Below are positions 17,423 to 24,734 of a stretch of DNA of 64,000 nt, one piece after another. Within the stretch, counting starts at the first letter, position 1. Every line of letters begins with the position of its first letter. The DNA is taken from NCBI GenBank assembly GCA_016709385.1, contig JADJMW010000021.1:1-64000 (forward strand). Direction: 5' to 3'. The translations under genes and the position numbers were made by a program. Under the pieces are notes generated by a model that did not search any database, was not told the DNA's origin, and saw only the letters and a program-made list of their open reading frames with translations. Source of the stretch: Candidatus Rubrivivax defluviihabitans. Its GTDB lineage: Bacteria; Pseudomonadota; Gammaproteobacteria; Burkholderiales; Burkholderiaceae_C.

Positions 17423-18694
17423 TCAGCCCTGCAGGCTGAATTCCTTGGCTTTCGCACCCATCAGTTCGGTGCGGCGCACTTCGGTCCAGTACATCCAGAT
17501 CAGCGACACCCAGACCACGCCGTACATCAGCATGAAGGCACTGGAGCGGATGCCGGTGAGGTCCATCAGCGCGCCGAACATGATCGGCAGCACGAAGCCG
17601 CCCAGCCCGCCGGCCAGGCCGACGATGCCGCTGATGGCGCCGATGTTGTGCGGGTATTCGTCGCTGATGTACTTGAAGGTGCTGGCCTTGCCGAAGGCCC
17701 ACGCGATGCCCAGGATGAACATCAGCGCAGTGAAGGTGTAGACGTTGAGGCCGATGTGGAAGGTGCGCGGGCCGTCGACGGTGAGGATCGTCATCTCGGT
17801 CTGCGGGTAGCTCAGCAGGAACAGGCAGATCCAGCTCACCCACATCACCCACCACGTCACCTGGTGGGCGCCGAACTTGTCGGACAGCATGCCGCCGATG
17901 GCGCGCAGCACGCCGCCGGGCAGCGAGAAGGCGGCGGCCAGCAGCGCCGCGACGCGGATGTCGAGGCCGAATTCGCCCACGTAGTACTGCACCATCCACA
18001 GGCTCAGCGCGACGTAGCCGCCGAAGACGATGCTGTAGTACTGGCAGTACTTCAGCACCTTGGGGTCCTTCAGCGCCTTGAGCTGGTCGACGAAGCGCAC
18101 GTTGGACGGCACCAGGTGCGCGGGGTCGCTGTGGCTGAACAGCCAGAACAGGATCAGCGTGCCCAGCATCACGGCGGCGTAGACCTGCGGCACCATGGTC
18201 CAGCCGAAGGCCACCAGCAGCGCCGGCGCCAGGAACTTGTTCACCGCCGCGCCCGAATTGCCGGCGCCGAAGACGCCCATCGCCATGCCCTGGCGATGGC
18301 GCGGGAACCAGCGCGCCACGTAGGGCGTGCCGACCGAGAACGAGCCGCCGGCCAGCCCCAGCACGAGGCCGATGCACAGGAAGTGCCAGTAGGCGGTGGC
18401 GTAGGACATCAGGAAGATGGCCGGCACGGTGATGGCCATCAGCACGGCCAGCACGATGCGGCCGCCGTACTTGTCGGTCCAGATGCCCAGCGGCACGCGG
18501 ATCAGCGAGCCCGAGAGCACCGGCATCGCGGTCAGCAGGCCGAACTCGGTGGCGTTCAGGCCCAGCGTCTTCTTGATCGGGATGCCGATCACGCCGAACA
18601 TCATCCAGACCATGAAGCACACCGTGAAGGCCAGCGTGCTGACGATCAGCACCGACCAGGCTTGGCGGGGGTTCTTGAGGCTCTGCGGGGACAT
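17423..18694 (-). CDS. narK: NarK1-type nitrate transporter (type I-like)
   Basis: This 423-residue MFS transporter is the first gene of the nar operon. Type I features are GGSFSVGTPYVARWFPRHRQG and AFGKASTFKYISDEYPHN, in contrast to the GNGSTF signature of the two following copies. Type I NarK proteins take up nitrate with protons and prime respiration before nitrite accumulates. An ATG at 18721 is possible, but a strong ribosome site AAGGAG (18702-18707) lies inside that extension, eight bases before the ATG at 18694, so I start there. The FNR-type site at 18849-18862 lies about 160 bp upstream. Confidence 0.9.
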   Translation of the reverse strand: MSPQSLKNPRQAWSVLIVSTLAFTVCFMVWMMFGVIGIPIKKTLGLNATEFGLLTAMPVLSGSLIRVPLGIWTDKYGGRIVLAVLMAITVPAIFLMSYATAYWHFLCIGLVLGLAGGSFSVGTPYVARWFPRHRQGMAMGVFGAGNSGAAVNKFLAPALLVAFGWTMVPQVYAAVMLGTLILFWLFSHSDPAHLVPSNVRFVDQLKALKDPKVLKYCQYYSIVFGGYVALSLWMVQYYVGEFGLDIRVAALLAAAFSLPGGVLRAIGGMLSDKFGAHQVTWWVMWVSWICLFLLSYPQTEMTILTVDGPRTFHIGLNVYTFTALMFILGIAWAFGKASTFKYISDEYPHNIGAISGIVGLAGGLGGFVLPIMFGALMDLTGIRSSAFMLMYGVVWVSLIWMYWTEVRRTELMGAKAKEFSLQG

Positions 18695-18701
18695 GCCGAT
18701 C

Positions 18702-18707
18702 GCTCCT
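18702..18707 (-). promoter_or_regulatory. Ribosome binding site of narK1
   Basis: On the minus strand AAGGAG ends eight bases before the ATG at 18694. It decides between that ATG and the upstream in-frame ATG at 18721, which has no such site. Confidence 0.8.
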
Positions 18708-18848
18708 TGTGGGATGGGCATGACTGTGGCCTGCCGCCGCCGCGGCGCCTATCCGCCTGCCGGGCAGGCGCGAGAGTGGCAAAGGAACGATGGCGGAGGG
18801 CGGCGCCATCGTTCGAAAGAACTAGGTCGCCCGCTCTTCTGGCTAGGT

Positions 18849-18862
18849 TTGAGCCAGATCAA
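18849..18862 (-). promoter_or_regulatory. FNR/Anr/Dnr-type site upstream of the nar operon
   Basis: TTGAGCCAGATCAA on the plus strand, TTGATCTGGCTCAA on the minus, matches the FNR consensus TTGAT-N4-ATCAA at nine of ten fixed positions. If it sits at -41.5, as class II FNR sites do, the -10 region of a leftward promoter falls at TAGTTC near 18,822-18,827. That gives a leader of about 120 bases before narK1. It is the only such site seen in the gap and points left into narK1-narK-narGHJI. Activation under low oxygen is inferred from the site alone. Confidence 0.75.
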
Positions 18863-18919
18863 GGTCGGAATGGCCGCTTCAGGGTTCCCGGCGCGGCACT
18901 TGATTCGAACGACGGTGAC

Positions 18920-19246
18920 TCAGCCAGCCGCCGGACCACCCAGCTTGCCGGTGAAGCGCGGTACGAGCGCCGCGCGGATCTCGGCGATCATCGCCTCGGT
19001 TTCCAGCGGGCCCAGCTGGTCATAGGCCTTCTTCTGCACGACGAACACCATCATCAAGGCCTCACGCAGCTTGCGGAAAGCCACCGGGTTGCTGCTGCCG
19101 CAAGTGGCTTCGTCGTTGCGCAGCACCGCCTCGACGATGCCGGGGTTGGCCAGTGGCACTTGGGCCACCGTGGCCTGACGTGCGATCTCGGTGATCAGGG
19201 TTTCGAACTGGTCGTTCCAGAACTGCGCATGAGTGGCTTCGGACAT
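18920..19246 (-). CDS. Hypothetical 108-residue protein upstream of nar
   Basis: A small, probably soluble and helical protein with one cysteine (about residue 49). Charged and hydrophobic residues alternate as in a coding gene, and an ATG at 19246 follows a plausible ribosome site. I do not recognise a family. It ends about 60 bp before the FNR-type site, so it is read toward nar but is probably a separate unit. Possible roles cannot be given. Confidence 0.55.
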   Translation of the reverse strand: MSEATHAQFWNDQFETLITEIARQATVAQVPLANPGIVEAVLRNDEATCGSSNPVAFRKLREALMMVFVVQKKAYDQLGPLETEAMIAEIRAALVPRFTGKLGGPAAG

Positions 19247-19297
19247 GAGGTGATACCCCGTGGGTTGGTCGATCGAGCGATGCTGGTGTGATGGCGC

Positions 19298-19381
19298 TCA
19301 GTCTACGATGTGCGCGCCGCCGTCGACGCAGATCGTGCCGCCCGTGAGGCGGCACGCATAGGACGTGGCGAGGTCTGGTGT
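19298..19381 (-). pseudogene. C-terminal remnant of a short-chain dehydrogenase
   Basis: On the minus strand a short frame ending with TGA at 19298-19300 encodes CRLTGGTICVDGGAHIVD. This is the characteristic last strand and tail of classical SDR enzymes such as 3-oxoacyl-ACP reductases (TGxxxxVDGG). There is no start codon and no Rossmann core upstream, so it is only a gene tail left after deletion. It lies in an 840-bp stretch otherwise almost free of genes. Confidence 0.5.
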
Positions 19382-19409
19382 GTGATGCAGCCATGGGACT
19401 GTCCACCGT

Positions 19410-19568
19410 TCAACCGACGACCACGCTCTGCGTGCGGCGGCGCAGTTCGTCGAGCATCGCGCGCCGTTGCTGCGTCACCTGCGCCGCCTGCACGCGGCCA
19501 GCCACGATGCGCGGCGCCAGGCCAGGCAGCTGCGGTACCTTGGCGGCAGGGGAGGCGGTTTTTCTCAT
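19410..19568 (-). CDS. Hypothetical 52-residue basic peptide
   Basis: A short reading frame begins MRKTASPAAKVPQLPG and ends RRRTQSVVVG, with a basic helical middle. It may be real because a palindrome related to two others in this window lies about 115 bp upstream (19679-19690), at a distance like that seen before two other genes. No family is recognised, and it could equally be chance. Confidence 0.3.
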   Translation of the reverse strand: MRKTASPAAKVPQLPGLAPRIVAGRVQAAQVTQQRRAMLDELRRRTQSVVVG

Positions 19569-19678
19569 CGTCGGCTCTCGGCGTCGGCGCGCATAGCGGT
19601 GGGCACAGGACACCCCGCACGTGCGTGGTGCACGGCAAAATAGCATCAACGCAAGCTTGCCGCTCACCGTGCCCCAAT

Positions 19679-19690
19679 CCCAAATTGGGC
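19679..19690 (-). promoter_or_regulatory. Recurrent palindrome, copy 1 (variant)
   Basis: GCCCAATTTGGG on the minus strand, about 115 bp before the 52-residue ORF. Downstream on that strand comes CTATTTTGCCGTG (19631-19643), similar to the T-rich patches after the two better copies. Operator function is inferred from recurrence only. Confidence 0.3.
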
Positions 19691-19951
19691 GCGTCAGCTG
19701 GCGCCAACTGTCGTCGTTGTGACAGGCCAAGAGGGATGTCGAGCCGGGCCCGCTTGCCAGGCTGCGGCTGGAGCGTGGCCGGCATTTTGGTCGTCACGCT
19801 GGCGACCTCGAACGTCGCGATCCGTGCAACGCCACCGTAGCGCACGTCGACGCGTCGGTGGCACAGGGATCCCGAGGGGCGAAGTGGCAACGGCGAGGGT
19901 TTCCGGTCGGAAAGGCCGTCGACACCAGTCGGGCTGGGGCCGCCCCAGCGC

Positions 19952-19970
19952 GGCCCAAAATGGGCCGATC
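19952..19970 (+). promoter_or_regulatory. Recurrent palindrome, copy 2
   Basis: GGCCCAAAATGGGCCGATC contains the inverted repeat GGCCCA-AAA-TGGGCC. The eighteen bases from 19953 are identical to 37254-37271. It lies about 120 bp before the glycine-zipper gene at 20085, and the other copy lies about 130 bp before a secreted binding-protein gene. A shared regulator is a reasonable guess. Confidence 0.4.
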
Positions 19971-20084
19971 GCCATTGCAGGGCCCTGCGCCCGGGCTCTA
20001 AGCTTCGTTCACTTTTTGGCCGTGTGGGCACCGCTGCGCCAGCTCACGCGCGCAGCCATCCGCAGGGCGTCCGACGGAGTACCG

Positions 20085-20528
20085 ATGACCCATCGACCGA
20101 GCCCGCACCGAGCGGGCCTCACGAGCGGCGCAGCATTGTTTGCCGCGCTGTGCCTGCTTGCCAGCCATCCCGTGGCGGCACAGTCGGGCTACCGCCCCGG
20201 CCCCCCGGCCTACCGGCCAGCGCCGCACGGCTATCCTGAGCCGCCGCGCGGCTTTCGTGGCGGACGGCCGTACGAGTGCGACTTGTACGCCCGCGATCAG
20301 GCCGAGTGGTATGTGCCGCAAGGCGCCGGTGTCGCCGGCGGCGCCGTCCGCGGCGCTGTCGGCGGTGCCGTCTTCGGCGCGATCGTCGGCGGCGGCAAGG
20401 GCGCGCGTCGCGGCGCCCTGGCCGGTGGCGGACTGGGCGCCGTGGCCTCCGGCGCGCGTGCGCGCCAGCAGCGCGAGATCGCGTATCAACTCGCCTACGA
20501 CGACTGCATGCTGGGATTTCGCCGCTGA
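20085..20528 (+). CDS. Secreted glycine-zipper protein (YMGG-like)
   Basis: This 147-residue protein begins with a signal peptide (residues 1-32, ending PVAAQ), followed by a Pro/Tyr/Gly-rich segment (34-64). A Gly/Ala-rich zipper (81-123, with AVGGAVFGAIVGGGKGARRG) comes next, then a C-terminal region with Cys140. Glycine-zipper segments of this kind insert into or span membranes, and the family is typically in the outer membrane or periplasm. The exact role is unknown. A GGAG ribosome site precedes the ATG at 20085. A decayed copy of its C-terminal half lies at 23650-23826 on the other strand. Confidence 0.72.
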   Translation: MTHRPSPHRAGLTSGAALFAALCLLASHPVAAQSGYRPGPPAYRPAPHGYPEPPRGFRGGRPYECDLYARDQAEWYVPQGAGVAGGAVRGAVGGAVFGAIVGGGKGARRGALAGGGLGAVASGARARQQREIAYQLAYDDCMLGFRR

Positions 20529-20580
20529 AGCGCGGTGTCCGGCCGGTCTTCCCACCCGTCAACGCATCACAGGAACCCCG

Positions 20581-20913
20581 ATGACTCATAGACCCCTCGT
20601 CGCCCTCGCGGCTGTGCTCGTCTTCTCCCTCCCGATCTCCGCCGCCCAAGCCCAAGGCACGCCCACGCCGGACGCACCGCGCCAGGCGGCAATCGGCGAG
20701 CTCGATTGCCGCACGCTATTGCGCCTGGGTGGCGAGGAGCGCGACTTCACGATCCTCTATCTGCACGGCTTCGTCAGCGGTCGCACCAACCAGCAGCTTC
20801 TGCCGGTGAAGGATCTGGCCGAGGCCACGGACCGCCTGATCGACCGCTGCATCGACAAGCCCGCCGACAAGGCGCTGGGCGTGCTCGAACAGGTGCGTGC
20901 GGTGCGCCAGTAG
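20581..20913 (+). CDS. HdeA/HdeB-like periplasmic protein
   Basis: This 110-residue protein has a clear signal peptide (1-24, ending AQA). The mature part has two cysteines (Cys43 and Cys90) spaced as in HdeA/HdeB, with the pattern DCRTLL, a central YLHGFVSG and RLIDRCIDKPADKAL. HdeA-type proteins are small, disulfide-bonded acid-stress chaperones of the periplasm. It starts 53 bp after the glycine-zipper gene, and both begin MTHRP, so the two may form one unit. The assignment to chaperone function is by fold resemblance only. Confidence 0.6.
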   Translation: MTHRPLVALAAVLVFSLPISAAQAQGTPTPDAPRQAAIGELDCRTLLRLGGEERDFTILYLHGFVSGRTNQQLLPVKDLAEATDRLIDRCIDKPADKALGVLEQVRAVRQ

Positions 20914-21009
20914 CCCCGGGCGAACCCGACCCCGCCGCGGCGCCGCGTCGGACACGTCGCCCATGCGGCACACTGGGCACCAGGCCGCCCTCGACGCCAG
21001 CGGTGATCG

Positions 21010-22590
21010 ATGCACGAATCGGTGCCGTGCATGCGACCTCGACTTCTGACCCCCTCGCGCTTCGCGCTGCGCTGGACCCGGCGCCTGGCACTGGTTCTCG
21101 CCGCAGCGGCCCTGGCCGTGGCCACCGGCTTCGGGCTGTACGCGCTGCTGTTGCTGCCACCGCTGGACGCATGGCACACCGAGATTCTCGACGGCGAGTA
21201 CCGGGCCACCGTGCACGCCGATCTGGATTTCGCGGGCTACCAGGCGCTGGAGGCTGCGCTGTTCAGCCGCACGGCGCAGGCCGCCGCGGCCTTTGCCAAC
21301 GAGCCGCGCTACGCGGCCAGCCGCTTCGATCCGTCCGGCGCCGGGCAACGGCTTTCGGGTGGTGCGCCATTCAATCGGTCCTATCGCCTGCCCCCGACCG
21401 CTCGGCCGTTGCGCGGGTCCGCATTGCTGCTGCACGGGTTGACGGACTCGCCCTACTCGGTGCGCGCGCTCGCGGAAACGCTGCAGGCGCAGGGCTTCGA
21501 GGTCACGGCGCTGCGCCTGCCCGGCCACGGCACGCTGCCGTCGATGCTGACCCGCATGCGTTTCGCCGACTGGCACGCCGCGGTACGCATGGCGGTGCGC
21601 GACGTGGCCGCGCGCACGCCACCCGGCGCGGCTTTCTACCTGGGCGGCTACTCCACCGGCGGCACGCTCGCGTTCATCCACGCGCTCGAGGCGCTCGACG
21701 ACGCCACGCTGCGCCGGCCCGACCGCCTGTTGCTCATCGCGCCGGCGATCGAGGTCGCGCCGGTCGCAGGGCTGGTGAACCTGCTGGATCTCGGCGCCGT
21801 GCTGCCGGTGACGGCGCTGCAGAAGGTCAAGTGGCAAGAGCTGGCGCCCGAGTACGACCCGTACAAGTTCAACTCGTTTCCGGTCAACGCCACGCGCCAG
21901 GTGCGCCGCGCCACGCTCGAGTTGCAGGCGCTGTTCGAGCGCGCCGCGCAGCGCGGCCGGCTCGGCGAACTGCCGCCGATCATCGCCTGGCAGTCGCTGG
22001 TCGACTCCACGCTCGGCAGCCGTGCACTGATCGAGCGCGTGTTTGCCCGGCTCGACCGCCCAGTGCATGAGCTGGTGCTGTTCGACGTCAACCGCGTCAG
22101 CGGGTTGGAGGCGGTGGCCAACGACGCGCTGCGCGCGCAGCTTGCGCAGGTGATCGCAGCACCGCGCCGCTACCGACTGACGCTGGTGCGAAACCTGGAT
22201 GCGAGCACGCTCGAGGTGCGGGTGACAACCTTGCTGCCGACCGACGCGGTGTCGGCGCCGAAGGCGGGCGAGACACCGGTGCCTGCCGCACCGGCGCTGC
22301 GTTGGCCGAGCGATGTGGTGTCGCTCGGCCACGTCGCGCTGCCGTTCCGGCCGGACGATCCGGTCTACGGCCACCTGCCCGGCAGCGGCGCAAACGGTCT
22401 GCCGTCGTTTGGATCGCTGACGCTGCGCGGCGAGAATGGTGCGCTCGTGTTTCCGCTCGGGGCGTTCACCCGGTTGCGCAGCAATCCGTTCTGGCCGCTG
22501 ATCGAGCAGCAGATCGTGCAACTCGTGGCGCAGGATCTCGCGTCATCCGCGGTGCCCGTTGCCGGGACGGCATCGGCGCCTGGGCGCTGA
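21010..22590 (+). CDS. Membrane-anchored alpha/beta hydrolase
   Basis: This 526-residue protein has an N-terminal membrane anchor (residues 25-50) and an alpha/beta hydrolase core. The oxyanion region is LLLHGLTDSPYS (140-150), LPGHG is at 170-174, and the nucleophile elbow GYSTG at 213-217 gives Ser215 as nucleophile. This resembles carboxylesterase/monoglyceride lipase-type enzymes. A C-terminal part of about 130 residues after 400 has no recognised domain. It probably faces the periplasm. The start may instead be the ATG at 21031. The substrate is unknown. Confidence 0.75.
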   Translation: MHESVPCMRPRLLTPSRFALRWTRRLALVLAAAALAVATGFGLYALLLLPPLDAWHTEILDGEYRATVHADLDFAGYQALEAALFSRTAQAAAAFANEPRYAASRFDPSGAGQRLSGGAPFNRSYRLPPTARPLRGSALLLHGLTDSPYSVRALAETLQAQGFEVTALRLPGHGTLPSMLTRMRFADWHAAVRMAVRDVAARTPPGAAFYLGGYSTGGTLAFIHALEALDDATLRRPDRLLLIAPAIEVAPVAGLVNLLDLGAVLPVTALQKVKWQELAPEYDPYKFNSFPVNATRQVRRATLELQALFERAAQRGRLGELPPIIAWQSLVDSTLGSRALIERVFARLDRPVHELVLFDVNRVSGLEAVANDALRAQLAQVIAAPRRYRLTLVRNLDASTLEVRVTTLLPTDAVSAPKAGETPVPAAPALRWPSDVVSLGHVALPFRPDDPVYGHLPGSGANGLPSFGSLTLRGENGALVFPLGAFTRLRSNPFWPLIEQQIVQLVAQDLASSAVPVAGTASAPGR

Positions 22591-22849
22591 CGTCGCGACT
22601 TTTCGCCGCGGCCAGCGCAGGCCCTTTGCCGACACGGTACTCGAGCCCGACGCGAACAGGCGGGTCGTTGGCGCCGGGCGGGCAACGCGAGGGCCGGGCG
22701 CCGGCACGCAGGTCGTTGCTGCAAGCAAGACCGCAGGTGTCGAGCGGACGACTGCGACTGCCAGGAACGCGCCTCGGGGCTGGGGGTGGTCGAGTCTGCC
22801 GGCGGGTCCGCGTTGGCCCGCAGAGGCTGCATCGCAGGTCCGTCCAGGG
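22591..22849. other. Intergenic stretch with no recognised feature
   Basis: About 260 bp between the hydrolase and the decayed patatin copy. I see no convincing gene, hairpin with U-tract or promoter. Confidence 0.5.
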
Positions 22850-23470
22850 TCAACGGCGCGGCCCTGTGGTCCACGGGTAACCCGCGCTCGCTCGTTCGAA
22901 TCCCAACTCGAACAGCTTGCGCATGTACACGGGGTCGAACTTCTCCTGCGGCTGCTCCTTGAAGCTGGCCGGGATGTAGGCCAGGTTGAAGCGCAGGCCG
23001 TCGCGCTGCGCCAGCAGGTAGATCTGGGCCAGGTCGCCGATGCCCTGGGTGCGGATGAGCGAGTCCACCGAACGCAGCAAGATCGGCAGCACCCGGCGCG
23101 GCGCGGTCTCCCAGGCCAGGAGGCCGCGGTTGTTGTTGATGACGTACAGCGATGGCGGCCCCTCCACCGCCAGCCGCTGCTTGACCCGACGCCAGTCGAG
23201 CCCGGTCGGATAGACGAAGACCTGCGACGTGACGACGCCGTCCAGTCGGCCAGGATGCCCGCACCGTAGGCGCCGTCGGCACCGCCGCCGGACAGCGACA
23301 GGTAGTGGTGCGGGCGATTCATGATGCCGCTGAAGTCGGCGGCCAGTTCGGCGTCGGTCAGCTTCAGCCAGGTGTCGAAGCCGGAGGGGTGCATGTCGCC
23401 CCAGTGACGGGCACCGGGGATGCCCGGAATGCCGGCTTGCGCTGGCAACGTCTCAGGCAACGGCTGCAAA
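22850..23470 (-). pseudogene. Decayed copy of the patatin lipoprotein, internal deletion
   Basis: This is a partial duplicate of the intact patatin gene at 35876-37060. The N-terminal part (QPLPETL to GAYGAGILADWT) and the C-terminal part (VEGPPSLYVINNNRG to the stop) are nearly identical in protein sequence. The middle, containing the nucleophile motif GTSTG and the VDGG aspartate, is gone. The junction lies at GCCGTCCA (23237-23244). The intact gene carries this 8-mer twice, 478 bp apart (36263-36270 and 36741-36748), so one repeat-mediated deletion explains the loss. As 478 is not a multiple of three, the frame is also broken. The signal peptide and start are missing as well. Confidence 0.9.
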
Positions 23471-23649
23471 CAGCGCTTCGATCTTCATGCCCTTCGGAGA
23501 CCATCGCACGGTGTGCGCGGTGGCCTCGACCCCGTCATGCGCTCACTTCGCCCAGTGCCATCGGCAGGTACCGCGAAGCGGCGGCCAGCGGGCGGGTCGG
23601 AGCAAGTCGGCGTTGCGGGTCCATGTTCATGGGGTCCTGTGGATCTAGA

Positions 23650-23826
23650 TCAGCGGCGGTGGCCGTGCATGCAGTCGTCGAAGGCGCGGCGGCAGGCGTG
23701 GTCCCGGTCGGCCGGGTTGCAGGCCCCCGAGGCGATCGCGCCCTGCGCACCGCCTGCAATGAACCCGCGGCGCGCGCCTCGACCGCCGACGATGGCACCG
23801 AAGACCGCCTCGCCCACCGCCCCGCG
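23650..23826 (-). pseudogene. Remnant of a glycine-zipper protein gene
   Basis: The minus strand encodes AVGEAVFGAIVGGRGARRGF, later AIASG and the end RAFDDCMHGHRR, which aligns with residues 91-147 of the protein at 20085 (AVGGAVFGAIVGG, AYDDCMLGFRR). A TGA stands in frame directly upstream, and no start or signal peptide is left. Together with the patatin remnant next to it, this shows that a block of envelope genes was duplicated and then decayed. Confidence 0.7.
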
Positions 23827-24112
23827 GAGTCATCGCATCTTTCCAGCAAATTGACACGGTGGCCACTGGCCTCTACGTCGCCAGCCGGATGCGGCGCCTG
23901 GGCAGGTAGGGATTCGGAGCGCGCTTGTGCCAGGTGGATCGGTGGTTTCGACTGCCCGAAGTATGCGGACATGCTGGTCGAACGCGCCATCGAGCGGGGC
24001 ACAACCAGATCTGGTCAATAGGGACGACGGTCCTGTGCCTGAGGCCGGCATGTCGCCGATAGGATGGTCAGCTGACCTTCAGCGGCGACTGATCGCGGGT
24101 GGCCAACGCCCC

Positions 24113-24684
24113 TCAGCTGACCGTGGAGCCGTCGAAATGCTGGCGGCAATGCTGACTCAGGCGATAGCCCTGGGGATCTTCTTCTTCGAGGTCTGGCACC
24201 CTCCCGGAGGTCAAGAGAACTGGATCATCAATCCAAGAATCCGCCAGTTGCCCCACCGCGGGCAGCCCTGTGGCCGTCCTGGACGGGCCAATGATCCGGG
24301 TAATTCGGTCGCTGACCGTCGGGCTACGCGCGCGGGTGCGATGACCTTGGCCAGCAATTCCAAGGCGTGGCCAGGTCGCTCGGCGATGAAGGAGTGCAGC
24401 GCCCGGCGGCCGACGACGGTCCAGCGGTTGCGCTCCAGCGCCTCGACGCTGCCCGGCGTCAGGCCACTGCCCAGGCTGGCGCTGGACAAAGAGATGCAAG
24501 AGACGGCCGGCATCGCCCAAGTCCCGGTGCTGGAGGTGGGGCTGAGGCCAGCTTTGGCGTCACGGGGCAGCACCAGTCCGAACAATCCCGCTGGGGTGAC
24601 GGCGCGCGTCGAGGGTTGACTTTGCTCATGTCCGGGCAGCCCGGTGCGTCGCAGAATGACAAAGCGTTCATTGGCGGTAGCCAT
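24113..24684 (-). pseudogene. Possible broken gene of unknown family
   Basis: Two adjoining minus-strand frames look coding. One runs from an ATG at 24684 (MATANERFVILRRTG) to ALHSFIAERPGHALELLAKV, and the other ends ADSWIDDPVLLTSGRVPDLE at a TGA at 24113. A single frameshift near 24,330-24,350 would join them into about 190 residues. I recognise no family, and the surrounding 700 bp (24005-24734) shows nothing else. It may be a decayed gene or chance. Confidence 0.25.
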
Positions 24685-24734
24685 GCCCGCTGTGGAGTGG
24701 ACAGCAACCCGCCCAGTGCGCGAGGAGCACAACG

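Larger units (their letters stand above)
19569..20084. other. Gene-poor stretch with two palindromes
   Basis: No convincing gene is seen on either strand here. It holds the palindromes at 19679-19690 and 19952-19966, described separately. A T-rich patch CTTTTTGGCCGTG at 20012-20024 comes shortly before the gene at 20085. Confidence 0.5.

Noticed and set aside
17423..18809. Longer open frames over narK1 in other phases
   Set aside because: Arg/His-rich shadow translations of the transporter gene, without membrane segments.
22890..22920. tRNA-like string GTTCGAATCCCAACTCGAAC (also near 35,925)
   Set aside because: Resembles a T-arm, but it lies within the patatin coding region in both copies and no cloverleaf can be drawn around it.
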